NCBI RefSeq assembly: GCF_041146795.1
Contig: NC_135174.1
Coordinates: forward strand, 17,442,878-17,506,877
From: Maylandia zebra
Taxonomy: Eukaryota > Chordata > Actinopteri > Cichliformes > Cichlidae
Direction of reading: 5' to 3'
DNA: 64,000 nt
The notes below the pieces were generated by a model. That model searched no databases, was not told where the DNA came from, and was given only the letters and a program-made list of their open reading frames with translations. The position numbers were made by a program, and so were the translations under genes. Positions 45,021 through 58,465 of this stretch are shown here, piece by piece (the stretch's first letter is position 1; each line of letters starts with the position of its first letter).

Positions 45021-48000
45021 CTGAGGAGGAGAAAGAAAAAGAACAACATGAGGGTGAGAACTCCCACAAATTCATTTGTTCGGTTAAACAATTTCATAGA
45101 TATTTTTATGGATATGTGGCATTTCAACCAGTAAATGCAGGATTTCTTTACTTTGGTTGACAGTGAGACAATTTCACTTGTTATGGCAATGAAGGAGCAA
45201 GTTCTAGGATTTTTCTCCTAAAGATTGAAGAACTAAAGATGACTTAATTTTAACTACTTTCCCCTTCAAACTGACCTTTTTTTTTAAGATTGATCCTGAT
45301 CCTGACCACATGCACTTTCACATTTGAGGCAGTGTGGCCTACATTGTTTTGTTTTTAGGTTGCTTTTAAGATTTTGCCATGGCTTACTTTAGTGCCATGT
45401 AGATCGACGCTCAATATCAAAGCTGGACCCTGAAGTTGATGTTTACTCTCTGCACAGGCTTATGGTCTATTATAAATTGTGCAAGTGGCCACAACAGGTC
45501 TACTGCTTTACAGACCACTGAGGAGGACATTTGAGGACATGTCACCTGACCAGATAATATGTTCATAAACTTAAATGATTAAAATAGACATAGTTGTGTG
45601 TAACCAACGGGCCCCAAATCTCATAAGTTCAAACTCACCAAGCATCAGAATGGGGAAGCAAGGTTTAAGTGACTGTGAATGTGGTGTGGCTGTTAGTGCT
45701 AGATGGCAGACATAAACCCACACAACCATCTCTAGGATTTTACAGAGAATGGCCCAAAAAAAGAGAAGATAACCAGTGAGCGGCAGTTCTCTTGGCAAAA
45801 ATCTATTGTTGATGTCAGAGGTCAGCTTTGAAATAGCAGGAAGGCAGGGTAATTCAAATAACCCCTCGTTACAACAAAGGTATACAGAAAAGCATCTCTA
45901 AACCCACTGATCCTTAAAGCCAGTGGGCTACAGCAGCAGAAGACCACACCAGGTGCCGCTCCTGTTAGCTAACAACAGAAAGCTGAGGCTACATTTTGTA
46001 AGGACCAAAATTTAACAACAGAATATTGAGAACAAATTATTTATTCTGGTGTGTCTTGATTTCTGCTGCAAAATTTACATTGTAGGGTCTGAGTTCGGCA
46101 TAAACAACATGAAAGCATGGAGCCACCCTGCTCTCTATCAAAGTTCAGGCTGGTAGCTGCGATGTTAAGGTAGAAAGCAGAAGGCCATCTAACTCTGTCC
46201 TAGTGAGGTGTGCCTCAAAAAATGAAATAAAATGAAAAAACAAAATGTAAACTTTCATTACTCAGAGAACCTTGTAAATGTAGTCTTTCCCACATAACCC
46301 TCATGACCCTTATGCCACAGCAGGGTTAATACATTTAACCATAAGACAAAAAGATGGTTACAGTTTTGTAGTTACCTGACTGTCCCGGTGGAGGTAAGCC
46401 TGAAGGCCCAGAGGGCAGGCGCATGAGGACAGTCAACACAGCTGCTTTTCCTCCTGAACATGGTTCCATTGCAACAGGTTTAGGTGCACCCTGAAGAAAA
46501 GCGACGGTAAAATAGAAAAGATTTTATGACTTGCTCTGGAAATAAAGTTGTTTATATTTATGTGAAAAATACTGCAGTGTGAAAAGCACACAGTAAATAC
46601 TGCCTTAAGAAAAGAAAGCAAGACAAAAGTACTTCACTGCTTTTAACAATAACCCAGCACCTGTGGATTGGTATAGCCCTGCTTTATCAACTATCAACAA
46701 AGTATCGATGTGTCTTACTAGTCCTTCTTTCCCTGCAGTTACACATGTGATGTTGAATTTTCTTTGTTGGGAGCAGCAGACCAAAAATCACTCGTATCAG
46801 CTGCTGGAGTTGCCCCACTTAAGACAACACACCCTCCCTTCCCTCCTCCTGAGACAAATGCTTTGATTGGTCACACAACAAAAAACACTTGTGTCTCTGT
46901 CAGACAGTCAAAGTGTGGAGGCAATGACCTACCCTCGGACTTAATGGCCAAAAACTGCCCGTCTCGAGTGTGAAAAACATGTCATCCTGATAATGAATGT
47001 CAAGGGTTTCACAGCATGTTTTGGATGAGAGGATAGAAATTGTGGAATAATAACATGTCTGAATGGAATTGACTTTTTCTTTTTTTATTTCTGTGTTGGC
47101 TGAATTTAAAATGGAGATGAGAGAGGCAGCAGAGGCAGGATTAAAAAAAAACAGGTCTGCATAAGCACACCCATTAAAACGTGAAAATCACGAGGCAGAC
47201 TCGGTAATTTGTTTAAATGTATTCCACTGCAATCTGCCGTATATTTCACCCTGCGAAAACAAAAACACAAAACACAAACACTGACGCTTTGGGTATTTTT
47301 AAAGCCGCATTGACTCCAAATACCTAATATACACAGTGAGTTAAGAGCAAAAGATTCAGGAAGTACATATCTTATTAGTTTTAGCTGCCAAATGGTAAAA
47401 AATATATGTTTCAGCATATTTGAGTGTAATTCAGGGCCACACAGTCTTGTTTCCTATGAAGCCTGCAGTGTAATTTTTAATGCAGTAATTAAGCTTGCCA
47501 TTTGAAATGCAATGATTCACAACTGCTCTTGTGTAATGGCGCAGCTATATCCATGTTAGGCACAACTTCCTAGTCTCAAATTGGCCCCTCTTTTGTGACA
47601 TGCTATCCTGCTGTTAGCAGCTTGTAGTCATAAATGGATGGTCAATGCCATACATAGGTAAGCTGTGTTGCTGAAACAATGCTCAATGCACACTAATGTG
47701 CACAAAGCCAAGAAAATATACACTACACCACTGCACCACCAAAACCAGGAATAGTCTGTGACACAAACTGTAATGGAGCCATATGTGGAGCCCTACCATT
47801 TGAACATTGTGTCAAAACTAAGAAAGAAAAACACCTGGTTTCCTACTCAATGTTGATTTAAAGCGACACTAATCTTTCATTTTTAAAGCCAATTTGCTTG
47901 CAAAGGCGACTCCCTGGAAGAACGACCCAGGATCAGTCCAGCTAGCCTCAAGTATCATCAATATCTAGTACTCTGAATAAGCTGCACCCTTCAAGAGCAC

Positions 48001-51000
48001 AACATGAAAGAGTCGTGCTACATATACTCGAAACATTTTTCCGTATTGTAGGCTGACTTACGGTTCGTTTACGTGCATTGTTACACAATCCAATTAGGCT
48101 ACATGGTCGGAACACAATATTCTCATGCATCTGCTCAGGCACATTCACCATCAAGAGGGTAATATTAAAACTACGACTGACATTAGAGGGTAATTAAATT
48201 GCCAGCCATTTCATGACCATTCAAGTGATCCTGCTAATGAATAGCTGCATAAGCTGCATTCATATAAAGGAGTTCATTTATTCCATGTTGATTTTTGATG
48301 ATTTGTGAGATACACATATATGGACCGCTGGGTGACACATCAGCTAAAATTGAGACTCGGAATCATCAGCACTGCTCAGCAGCAAAAGCAGAAGAACTAA
48401 AGATGAATTTGTCAAATTTAAAAGGAATGATCGACTACGTTTAGGCACGTATGGCTTTGATGACAGATCGCTAAAATGCTTTTATCTTCACAACTTTGGT
48501 CAGCTGCTGGTTAGATTGTTAAAACTCTTAATGGCCTCAACATCATTTGGGATTAACAGTTTATATGAAATCCCCTTAGGAGGTCCCCCCTATCTTTTAA
48601 TTATTGATCCAGAATCTAATGCCACCCTTAGGTAAACTCCAAATCTAAGCTCTTGTTTGTGTTTAGTGCAGATTACCATTAGAAAGTAAACTATTTTACT
48701 TTTACAGAAATTTCCATTTGGTAGATGTGCCACTTGCTTATGCGCCCAGTTTGCTTTGCTGACATCGTTACCATGTACATCAACAATTTGATGGCTTCAG
48801 TTTGGTAAGCAAATATTTGTAGCCATCTGTAACTCTCCCCCGAACTGCAACACCAGCTCTGTTACAAGTGAACCATAAATTACACATTTTGGTTTGTGTA
48901 AGGCAGCAGGAAAGTTAAACCACTTTCTTTTGGCTCTCCCTCACTTCATTTAAATGCTTACGTTGCTCTGAGAAAAACAGACACATTCCTCCAGTGAAGA
49001 GGAAAATCAAATAAAGCTATTAATAAGTCATTTCCTTCAAGCTTAGTCGTAGGGTTGCCTTTTTAAATGGTCTAAAACTAGACAACTTTTAGATCTTCCA
49101 AAGATCTGAAAATAACACTTTTAGAATAAGTAGTGTATTCTAGTCATTCACAACCATCCACAAGCACATAAACATCCATACACAAATGCAAAACACAAAA
49201 ACAACACACAATGTATCTCCTTTCCTTTCGCCACTGACAGGTGTCATCCATCATACTAGCTGTTCGTTAGTGGCTCCATATGTTGACTGCCCGGCCATAG
49301 TGAATATAGAGGCTGTGGTCTGCAGTGTTTGGGCACGAATCGCTCTGTCTAACAGCTGCTGACATCTTGGTCGCTAAAAGCCATGTCCATCTCGGGAGTT
49401 TAAACTAACCAAATGGAATAAAATGGCACAAAGGCTGTTATAATTTTCGCTCTCAGACCAGCTGGAGGGTCTGTAAGTAGTGACTGAGACATGCTACTAA
49501 CTAATTCAGTGAGATCAATGCAGACAGTGCAGTTAAAGGATAAGGTCTTTTGTGTTCATGTTTTTTCCCCCTTTGTAAACTGCATTGGCTTCAGTGTGGA
49601 TATGATATTCAAAAACCTGTTCTATGCTTTATTGCGTTAAAGCAGCGGGTCTGGGCTGGTGAAACAAATACAAAGCACAGCAACTGTGTCCTCTCTGACA
49701 TCAAAAAATATTTCCAATAGCTAAGTGGCTCCAGATGCTGACCAATTAACCTTTAGAAAAGAGAAATAGGCTGGTTTGATATGTTTCACCTTCAGTTGGT
49801 GCCAAGTCATGTAATTGAGCTGTAAGTGGTCCACCGTAAGTATTTAGACACTTGGAACCACAGAGATTTAATTTTGTAAACATTTTTTCAACACAATACT
49901 TCCATGTACACAGATAAGATGCAGACATAGTGGCTTAACACAAATCATTTCAATAAATGGACGCTTAAAATTTTTTTAATTATTATTGTATTAACAAATG
50001 AATAAGAAATGTTATGTTTTAGCAAGCTTTTTAATGCAAAATACACCAACTTAGTCAATAAATAAATAACCGGTGGTTGACCAGTGCATTTGTCTGCATT
50101 CATTAAAAGATTACATATAGTTGCGGTGACCAACTGGTGTCCAGTAGCTGACCACTTTCGATCATTGGCTGGTGGAAGACAACCTCTTAAACGGACTTCA
50201 ACTAGGACTGCAATCACTCTCAGACAGATTGGTGAAGCTATAATTTATTAGACCTTTTGTCAACACATTGCATTCAATCCGAGTCCGTCTGCACTGATGA
50301 GCACAAGTCAATTGTAACATGCATCTTTGGGAACTCCACTCAACTAGTTATAGTCTTAAATATACTTGTATATCTATATGTATAAGTATACTTGTATAAA
50401 AGGTTGGCAAATACTAAGTCTACATCACTATCTGTGGAAGAATTTCTACATTTCTGCTGCAGTTCTGACTGGACTCTGAATGTAAGTAGTTATCATGAAG
50501 TTCTGTGGAATCTGAATTTTATATAAAGACGATTTATCACTATTAATCACCGCATTACAAGAAAAAGATTGCATGTAATTGCTAACTTGACCCCATTCAA
50601 TCTCAAACTGAGAGCACTGCCAACTTGACGCAGCAGAATCGATTTGAAGATGGCAGCTGACTGAGCGTGTGCAGACCCGACCGCTGTCTTCAAAGTAACC
50701 ATTTCAAAGACTGAAAATTCATTGCACGCAGTCGCAATAACTTTGGTTGTGGTGCAATCCCAAACTACTCTTTTATCTCTTGTGACTGTAGCATAAGGAA
50801 ATGTGACCACAACAGCACTGCATTCTTTTTTCCAGCTGTTGCCTTTACTGGAAAATAAACAGATGCAGGAAAGAGAAGGGAGTATAACCCGGTCAGCTCA
50901 AGGTTAGTTGGGGTTACACCAAGAATATCAAAATGTGGTAAATTTAGACCCTTTATATAAGTAAAGTAAATGAAAGATCAGTTTTATGTGCACAAGTATG

Positions 51001-53165
51001 TGGTTATAAAAGTATAACAGGGAACAAAGCCAACTTCAATAAAGGCCATATGGACATCTAGGTGAAGGATTCAAAGTCCCATATTTAAAGGTCAATTCTG
51101 CATCTTGACAGGGTTGAGAAACAGGAGACTGACGATCTATTTTTTTTTTCCAGTTATCATTTTCAAAACAGCTTGCAATATTTTTTTACAGCAATATTCT
51201 CCAGTGACTCCTCTTTACTGTGCCGCATAACAAGAACATCATCTTTGATTTCTTTTTTGCGCAGGAGTGGGAGGAACAGCACTGCAATAAATTACTGAAC
51301 GACAGATGGACACGTGTCCCACTGTCAAGTACGTAATTAACATTTTACCTGAATCAAGGCAGAGCACCGGCTTCCAACACCACTCAAATTTAGGGTGTAC
51401 TGTACCGCTTTACAAGTGCAACAATATAGTGCACTCAGACAGCTAAGAAGCATTGTTTTCCTCCTGTTTTGCTCTTTACATTGCCCTTCACAATACCATA
51501 ATGCACAGTGAGCACCACTCAGCGGTACACTAATAGCTAATGTAGTGCCTCTTCGCCGGTTGCCACAGTGATTTTATTTCTCTCAGCTCCGAGTGACACA
51601 GGGCTTGTTCCTAGATGAGGAATCGGCCCTTTGTTGCTATGATGACGACGTACCTCTGCGTAGAACTTTAAACGATGCTTTTACTCCACATGGCATAGAG
51701 CCCCGCACTGTACTCAGTGCCAGCCTACCCCTCTACTTTCTATCTGTATGGGAGGAATAGATAAGAGTGGAGCAACTGGGGGCTACAGAATAATTCACAC
51801 CAAAGGTATATGAGCATCCAAGCTAAACAAATTATCAATCACATTTCGAATGCAGAGGCACCATGTGGCATATTTCCAGTAAACAACCAAAGAGGATAAA
51901 TTAGGCAAAAATGGAAACGGAGTAAAATACACCCGGTGGGCCATGAAATTATGAAATGTTCCAAAAACAGTCCCGATGTCATCATTTTAATATCAGAGCG
52001 AGCAATTTCCTGTGACGCTTTTAAAAGAAGTGGCCATTGCTTCTAGCTAGACGATTAAAACCACCATACAAATAATTTGAAACATATAATAGATGCTTTA
52101 AAAAAATATTAAAAAAGAAAACATTGATTGGAAAATGATTGTAGAGGGCAACACAAATAAACAAGAGGCATGGAGAGAAAGGGTCACAACGGGCACATTT
52201 CTTATTGACTGGACGACTGAATAAAAGGTTGAAATATTTTGTGTTGATGGCACGAGATGGCTGAAAATGGCACAATAACCCCTAATTATGCAGCAATAAT
52301 AACTGCCATACTCTACATGTCAGTAAATGCACTAACAAAAAAGTGCTTGCTTTTATTTGATGTTAGTACAAATATAACTAAATGGAAATAACAGTCTCAG
52401 TTTGAGGCTTGTGTCAAAACTGAAGGTTCTTCGAGATAATGGATTTTATAAACAGGGAATTTCAATAATCACAATGAAAGAAATTCATAAAGAATTCACT
52501 GTCAACCATCGCTATGTAAGATTTTTCCCAAGATGCTTCTGGAATAGAGTAATGAAAACGCAAATGTGCATCAAGAGTATTATTCTTAGTTTTCATATGT
52601 TTAATATTGGAGACTAAACCCAACAGTCAAATTAATCCGTATTTAATATATGCTGAGCCTAGCTATAGCTCCTCAGTTCAAGCCCTGAGTGAAACAAACC
52701 ACTTTCTTCACAAAACCCATAAAGCTAACCTTCTTGACAGTGGCAGTGTCTCACAAACAGAAGGTTTGGACAGGTTTCTGTGCCTGGATGTCTGTTTTTA
52801 ATGACGTCACACAGAGCAAAGACTAGGAGAAACTGTCTGAAATGCAGCGTTTAGAGCAGCTTGAAGCCTCACATGGATTACTTGTACACATGCTGGCATT
52901 TGTATTTAAATAGTTAGTCATAATTAACAAGAGTCTCTACAGCTGCAACGATATAACTAAGAGAAAATAATGAACAGCATAATAAGTTCCCGTTAACTTT
53001 ACCGTCACAAATGTGATTATCTGTATGTGCACATGTAAGCGAGTGAGTAAGACTCACGTCAAGCACAGGCTGCAACACTTCTGTTACTTCTCCTCTGGCT
53101 TCCAATGAGACGTCGACTGAGGCAAAAGGACGACTGGCCATCTGCTGACGCTCTCTCATCAGTTG
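44896..53165 (-). CDS. atrnl1: atrnl1, attractin-like protein 1, C-terminal part (last three coding exons)
   Basis: Reading on the - strand, exons 53165-53058, 46490-46376 and 45020-44896 splice in phase. They give 115 residues ending GTCV. The motifs QQMASRPFASVDVSLEA, GAPKPVAMEPCSGGKAAVLT, PPPGQS and IVASALIDVSQQKAS are the conserved cytoplasmic tail of the attractin family. Wording such as KASD and the G-T-C-V end favours ATRNL1 over ATRN. Attractin-like 1 is a large single-pass membrane protein with CUB, EGF-like, kelch and PSI repeats. Its tail is related to the part of attractin that interacts with melanocortin receptors. The transmembrane exon would lie upstream, beyond 64000. The gene is tail to tail with gfra1. 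Confidence 0.94.
45631..46225 (+). mobile_element. Tc1-like transposon remnant in the last atrnl1 intron
   Basis: Transposase 5' half in + orientation, with 'caaccatctctaggatttta', 'ccagtgagcggcagttctct', 'ctacagcagcagaagaccac' and 'caacatgaaagcatgg'. It then jumps to a right-end-like 'gtgaggtgtgcctcaaaaaa' near 46201-46220. It is antisense to atrnl1, lies in the intron 45021-46375, and is inactive. Confidence 0.78.
46376..46490 (-). CDS. atrnl1: atrnl1 penultimate coding exon
   Basis: Acceptor cttcag, donor gtaact; 115 bases, starting in phase 0 and ending in phase 1. It encodes GAPKPVAMEPCSGGKAAVLT and then VLMRLPSGPSGLPPPGQS, the most conserved block of the attractin-family tail. Confidence 0.96.
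46491..53057 (-). other. atrnl1: atrnl1 intron (6.6 kb)
   Basis: Non-coding, AT-rich. I recognise no transposon termini, no nested gene and no RNA gene in it. The small open frames inside lack splice context and family resemblance. Confidence 0.7.
53058..53165 (-). CDS. atrnl1: atrnl1 antepenultimate coding exon
   Basis: Acceptor tcacag, donor gtgagt; 108 bases, phase 0 at both ends. It encodes QLMRERQQMASRPFASVDVS and then LEARGEVTEVLQPVLD. The QQMASRPFASV block is a signature of attractin and attractin-like cytoplasmic tails just inside the membrane. Confidence 0.96.
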
Positions 53166-53477
53166 CTGTGATATCAAACACAGATGACAGATAAGCAAAA
53201 CACAGGGCATACTCTCATACAACAATATCAACAGGGAAAAGCTTTTGGGGCTTTGTGATTGACTACATATAAAGACATAAACAGTACATATTTCAAACAC
53301 ATAATTTACACCAAAACGTAAAAACCCTGAAAGTATAATCATTTTAAGAGTCAGCCCATAAAAGTCACCCCAAATCAATATGAAGGCGATGGTTTGTGTG
53401 TGGGTAAAATCTATAGACACAGTAACTGTATTGTTTTTGTTTTTTTAACATACATGTTATAGAACTAAACTTTACAG

Positions 53478-53799
53478 CAGCGGTCCCCAACCCCCGGGCC
53501 TCAAACCGGTACTGGTCCGTGAGTCGTTTGGTACCAGGCCGCGAGAGTTGAGGCTCGGGTATGAAATGTATGGTTTTCAGGGTTTTTAAATCGGTTTTCA
53601 GCGTTATTTTGTTATCGTTTTTATCGTTAACTCAGTTTTCCTGGGTCTTTTCAAGTGTGTTATGAATAAATCTTCTTTTTTTCGGTACCCGTACTAGTTT
53701 TATTTTGTTGTATTTATCCGCGACACCTTAAAGGCTGGTCCGTGAAAATATTGTCGGGCATAAACCGGTCCGTGGCGCAAAAAAGGTTGGAGACCGCTG
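53478..53799. mobile_element. Non-autonomous hAT-type transposon with 8-bp target duplication
   Basis: The terminal inverted repeats CAGCGGTCCCCAACC and GGTTGGAGACCGCTG mark the ends. The flanks are an exact 8-base duplication, CTTTACAG (53470-53477 and 53800-53807), the size made by hAT transposases. The 322-bp interior has repeated 'ggtccgtg' / 'ccggt' motifs near both ends and no coding capacity. The intact duplication suggests a fairly recent insertion. Confidence 0.93.
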
Positions 53800-56206
53800 C
53801 TTTACAGGGTTAAAGAATGAGAAAGAATGAAGAACTGAAAATGAAATACTGATTTTATCGAGTGTAACCTATAGCTGCAGGGCTATTACAGTATGAAGCT
53901 AAAAATCAATAGCAGATATCAATGAGGAAGCACTAAAAGACTACTCATAAATGTCCATGACCTAAAGACATGGAGAATTACTACTCCACTGAGCTCCAAG
54001 TCTACTTTTTGTATTGAGTTGTTTTTTTATAGCCCTGAATTAGATGCAAAAATATTATATGAAATAGTTATGGAGGTACAAAAATATTCAAAGGATTTTT
54101 TTTTAATATAATGGTACAAAATATATGATACAAAACTAGACAGATTCCATATGCATTAACATTAAAAATCAAAACCATCAGTGTAGGAACGTATCTCTCC
54201 AGATTTGACCAACACATTCTGCAATATATTTACCGGTTCCTCTCCAGGCTGTGGTGCGGTTATTACCCCACAGTGACACAATTTCTGCGGCTTTGACTGA
54301 GCAGAAAATAGCTTCTCTTGTTCCTCACTAATCAATATTGTAAAACAACTAGCGCCACACTTTCATCATTGTCTGATCAATATCTAAATAGGCTGCCATT
54401 TTAGTGCCAAGGACATCAGTGATTGTTATTGGATTTGTGATGAGCTTAAGTGTGTTGCATTAAGATCTAATTGTACTTCAGATTAGTAAGCATTTCAAGT
54501 GGTTGTGCTGGTCCACCTTATAACCTGACTATCCTCTGCACTTATCCTAGAAATTGTTTCACATGAAAAAAAAGTTAAGAAAAAAATGTCATTGCAAAAA
54601 AACCTTTTATATTCCTGAAGAAAAGCTGTGATTGATGTTTTAAGTAATCCAAAGAACAAGTAGGTGAGCAAATACACAAGGAAAGTCAAGGGTTGTTTTT
54701 TGTGCACATTGTGACATTATGTATATAAAAGTGATTTTTAAGCCACTGTAAAACTAAAATATAAGCTTTATTATAAGAAATGAATGAACTACTGTGATTA
54801 AAAGACCCACGTGTGACCAACTAGTTAAAGTAATTCAGCACTACCTCCAAGGTCAGGGATCATTTCATTGGATGCTACTGTATATGCAGACTAATATTGA
54901 TTACCAGCTACAACAGCTTGGCTGGTATCATTTTCACTACAAGTCTGTCTGTGTGTGAGTGCATTTGTTCCCACCATGCAGCGCTTTTTGCTTTGAGCAG
55001 ATATATTTTAACAATAAGATCGGATTGCACCAGTCATAGACAAGCAGGTTGGATCAAAAGGAGTACAATAGATGGATGTGGTCACAAAGGTCCATTGGGC
55101 CTCATTCGCTAATATTTCCATAGAAAATACTCTCGCAACATTATCGTTGGATTCATGAAACATGTGCAGCAACCTGTTTTATTCTTACCACCATGCGTAT
55201 GTGAGTGAATCAGGATTAGTCTAATCCAGCAGGCTTGTGCAATCTGCATGCTACCTGCATTTCTCCTCATGACGAAGAGAAACTGAGCAAAGCAACAACA
55301 ATAATGTAAGTGAGAAGTTGCAAGAAAAAAACTATTTTTATATCTATTTCACAGTACCTGTTTGCCCTCTGATAGGCTGACAACTTGTCCAGTGTGGAGC
55401 CTTTAGCCATGTGACAGAGAGGCTGAATTGAATAAGACTAATTGATGAATAATGATGATAATGATAACAGCAATAATAATAATACTAATTCAGCTGTGTC
55501 AAACTTTGAACACAGCATGTACAAATACTTTGTAGCACAGCACATCGCATTTGTATGTAAGCCACCGTAGAATTCAAATGCTTCAATAACAGAACATTTT
55601 TGTTGCCTTCTGTAGTTTATCTCATGCAAAAAAGCTCAGATTTTTCATCTCTAATAAACAATTTAAGTAGTCTCTAATTTATCTCATCCCATTAAGAAAA
55701 CTGTGTGTGACTGTTTGGGTCAGTTGTATTACGCTGAGTTTTCTGTCGGCACAGGAATTTGTCCTTGGGGCAGTAATGAACCCTGAAAATCTTGTGTCCA
55801 GACCTTCACCCTCGCTCACCCTGAATATAATTAGGTATTCATTAGTCTGGCCATTAATTGGCAAATTCATACGAGGTCTGGAAAGGTTGACAGCAATGTA
55901 GAAATGAACAAGGGGGGCTAGCAGTATATCAAGGACTCGATCTGTGTAACAGGTTTATAAAAATACTATTAGGCCTCTGCATTCATTATCTAAAATTGCT
56001 GTTGTTCTGTTGAGGATGTACACTGGAAAACACCAAATAAGATGTCATAACACTAATAAGATATTTGGTAGCAAACAGTGGTTCAACACCAAGAACACCT
56101 TCAAATAGGTAGACCTCTTCAAATGATTTTGGTCTTATCTATCCATCCATCCATCTATGCGTTTATATCTATAAAAACCCTATGCATATATATTTTTCTC
56201 ACTAAA

Positions 56207-56207
<1 letters not shown>

Positions 56208-56281
<74 letters not shown>
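56208..56281. repeat. (AC)37 microsatellite
   Basis: An uninterrupted AC tract of 74 bases in the atrnl1 intron, with a short (ATCC)n run about 60 bases to the left. It generates artefactual Thr-His and Cys-Val frames. Confidence 0.98.
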
Positions 56282-57417
56282 GACCATACTGCACAATTGA
56301 TCTTATATAAAATATTGTAGATATCTAATAAAAACATTTTTTAATTAAAACACAGCCTTAATCAACCTAAAAGACCCAAAAATGAAACAATAAACAGTAA
56401 AAATGTTTTTTTAATCATTTCATTATTACATTGTTATGTACGTATATTACGTTTTGTATACATCTACCTTAAGTACTTTCTAATAGATTATTTGTTTAAC
56501 TTAATTTGCTAATTTAACAGGGATAATTGACATTATAACACCTGTGAAATAAAAAGCTAACCACAGGCCAGATGACAGACACAACATATTTGATTCTGTG
56601 CTGATTGAAGTAGCCTGTGCACAACAACAAGAAAGGTAACTACCTGGCATAGCAACACAAACCCTTCAAGTAAGCACACAGTCCTGCATAGACATAGCAT
56701 ACTCATTTGCAGAAAGATACAGTATTCCGTTCGTTTAGAAGGAGTACATTATGATCTGTGATTGCACCTGACTTTTTCATTATGATAACACTTGCTAATA
56801 ATGATCAGCAAATGTTGTTTCCTGAATTTTCTCATTTCTACCAATGCACGTATAGACTCAGGTGATTATTTTGCAGTCCTATCTAAAAAAATGGAAGGTG
56901 GGCCATAACTTTATTCTCAATGGTCACTGGGACATAAAAATGCATGCACATTATCCCCAGTCAAAAGCAATACAAATCACTTAGAGTTTGCTGACTTTCA
57001 CAGAATTAAAGCCTGATTAACAAGTCGGTCCACACTGCCAACACAAACAGCGTCTGTTCATCCCACAAATATGAACAGTGAACAAACTCCATGCTAATTT
57101 TAGTTATGGCCACAATAATCCAAAAGAAAGTGAGACAGACTTTTACTGTTTCTTTAATATGATGAGTAGAGATGTTACAGCCACAACCCAGCTGCAGCAT
57201 CAGTGATTAATATCATGACTGCCTTGTTTCTGTTTTCTTCCACTCTATGCAGGATTCTTTCAATGCCATATAAGTGTAAGTAACTAAGTGTAAGTACATG
57301 TAAGTAGTTATTAATTGGGGTCGGACTTTTAAAACACTGGAAATCTAATTGTAGTCTGGGCCAAGGTTAAAAATCGGATAAACAGCCAGTGCATCCTGTG
57401 TGTCCTACACTCTGAAA

Positions 57418-58465
57418 ATGAAAGTATACTCTCTTTCAATTCAAAGGTTTTACTTATCGGGACACATTAAAAAAAAAAAAAAACCTGTCCCTTACCAAAT
57501 TAAATTTATTTTAATACAACCTCAGAACAACAAGGAAACATCACATTACACAAATTATAACAAAAATGCAGAAGCATTGTGTGAAAAAGTAACCCCAGTC
57601 GAAGTGCTCCCACATGAATTAAGAAGATAAGTAGAACCGTGTGACGCTAATGAAATCATTTGACTAATCCAACATCAGCAAATGTGAGGACCTCGATCAA
57701 AGCACAAGATTTGGCATTTTGCTGATCTGAAGTATTGTCTACAAAGCCACTTCCAAGCAATCTGAAGTCCATCACTCTCCAGTGAGAAATATTATTCACA
57801 AGTGGAAAACATTGAACATTCACAGTTGCTAATCTCACAGAAGTGGCCCAGCAACTTGACCCCAAGGTTGGACTTTGCAATGCTATGAACCTGTTCAAAC
57901 TGAATAAGTTTGGCTTGTTTGGAAGAACAAACAACAAGACTTCTGGCCTTACTGCACAAACACCTCACATCAACGATGGTGGAGGGAGGATGATTTGGGC
58001 TCGTTTTGCAGTCACAGAACCCGGGAACCTTGCAGTCATTGCGTTTACCATGAACTCCTCTGTATACCAAAGTATTCCAGAGTGAAAAGAAGTGAAATGC
58101 TGTCGCCGGACCTTAAGATAAACAAATGCCCATAAACCTCAGTGAACTAAAGGAACGCTGTAAAAAACACAGTTAGCCCAAACGCCTCAATAATGATGTC
58201 AGAGATTGATACAGAAAATGATTACATCAAGTTATTGCTGCTTAAGGTGGTTTAATAATTAATGGAATCAAAGGGCTGTGGGGCTTGGTTTCTCACACAG
58301 TGGTTTTCCATTTTTGGTTTTTAATAAGTAAATAATGACATGGTGTATTATGAGTTTTTTTTTCTTATTCATCTGAATCATTTTAGAACCCGGTAAGGAC
58401 CAGACGATGTTTTATTAGGTCCTGATACATAAAACCTCAGAGCTAAAAAAGAGGGTGTATTTTGT
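57418..58465 (+). mobile_element. Tc1-like transposon with both long terminal repeats, internally deleted
   Basis: The left end (57418-57600) has 'aagtatactctctttcaatt' and 'caaaggttttacttatcggg'. The right end (58290-58465) has 'taaggaccagacgatgtttt' and 'cataaaacctcagagct'. The two are imperfect inverted repeats of roughly 180 bases. Transposase-like stretches in + orientation include 'tattattcacaagtggaaaa', 'gatggtggagggaggatgat' and 'tgaactcctctgtataccaa'. Stops and deletions make it inactive. It lies antisense in the atrnl1 intron. Confidence 0.85.

Noticed and set aside
56078-56337. Thr-His and Cys-Val-rich open frames on both strands
   Set aside because: They are translations of the (AC)37 microsatellite.
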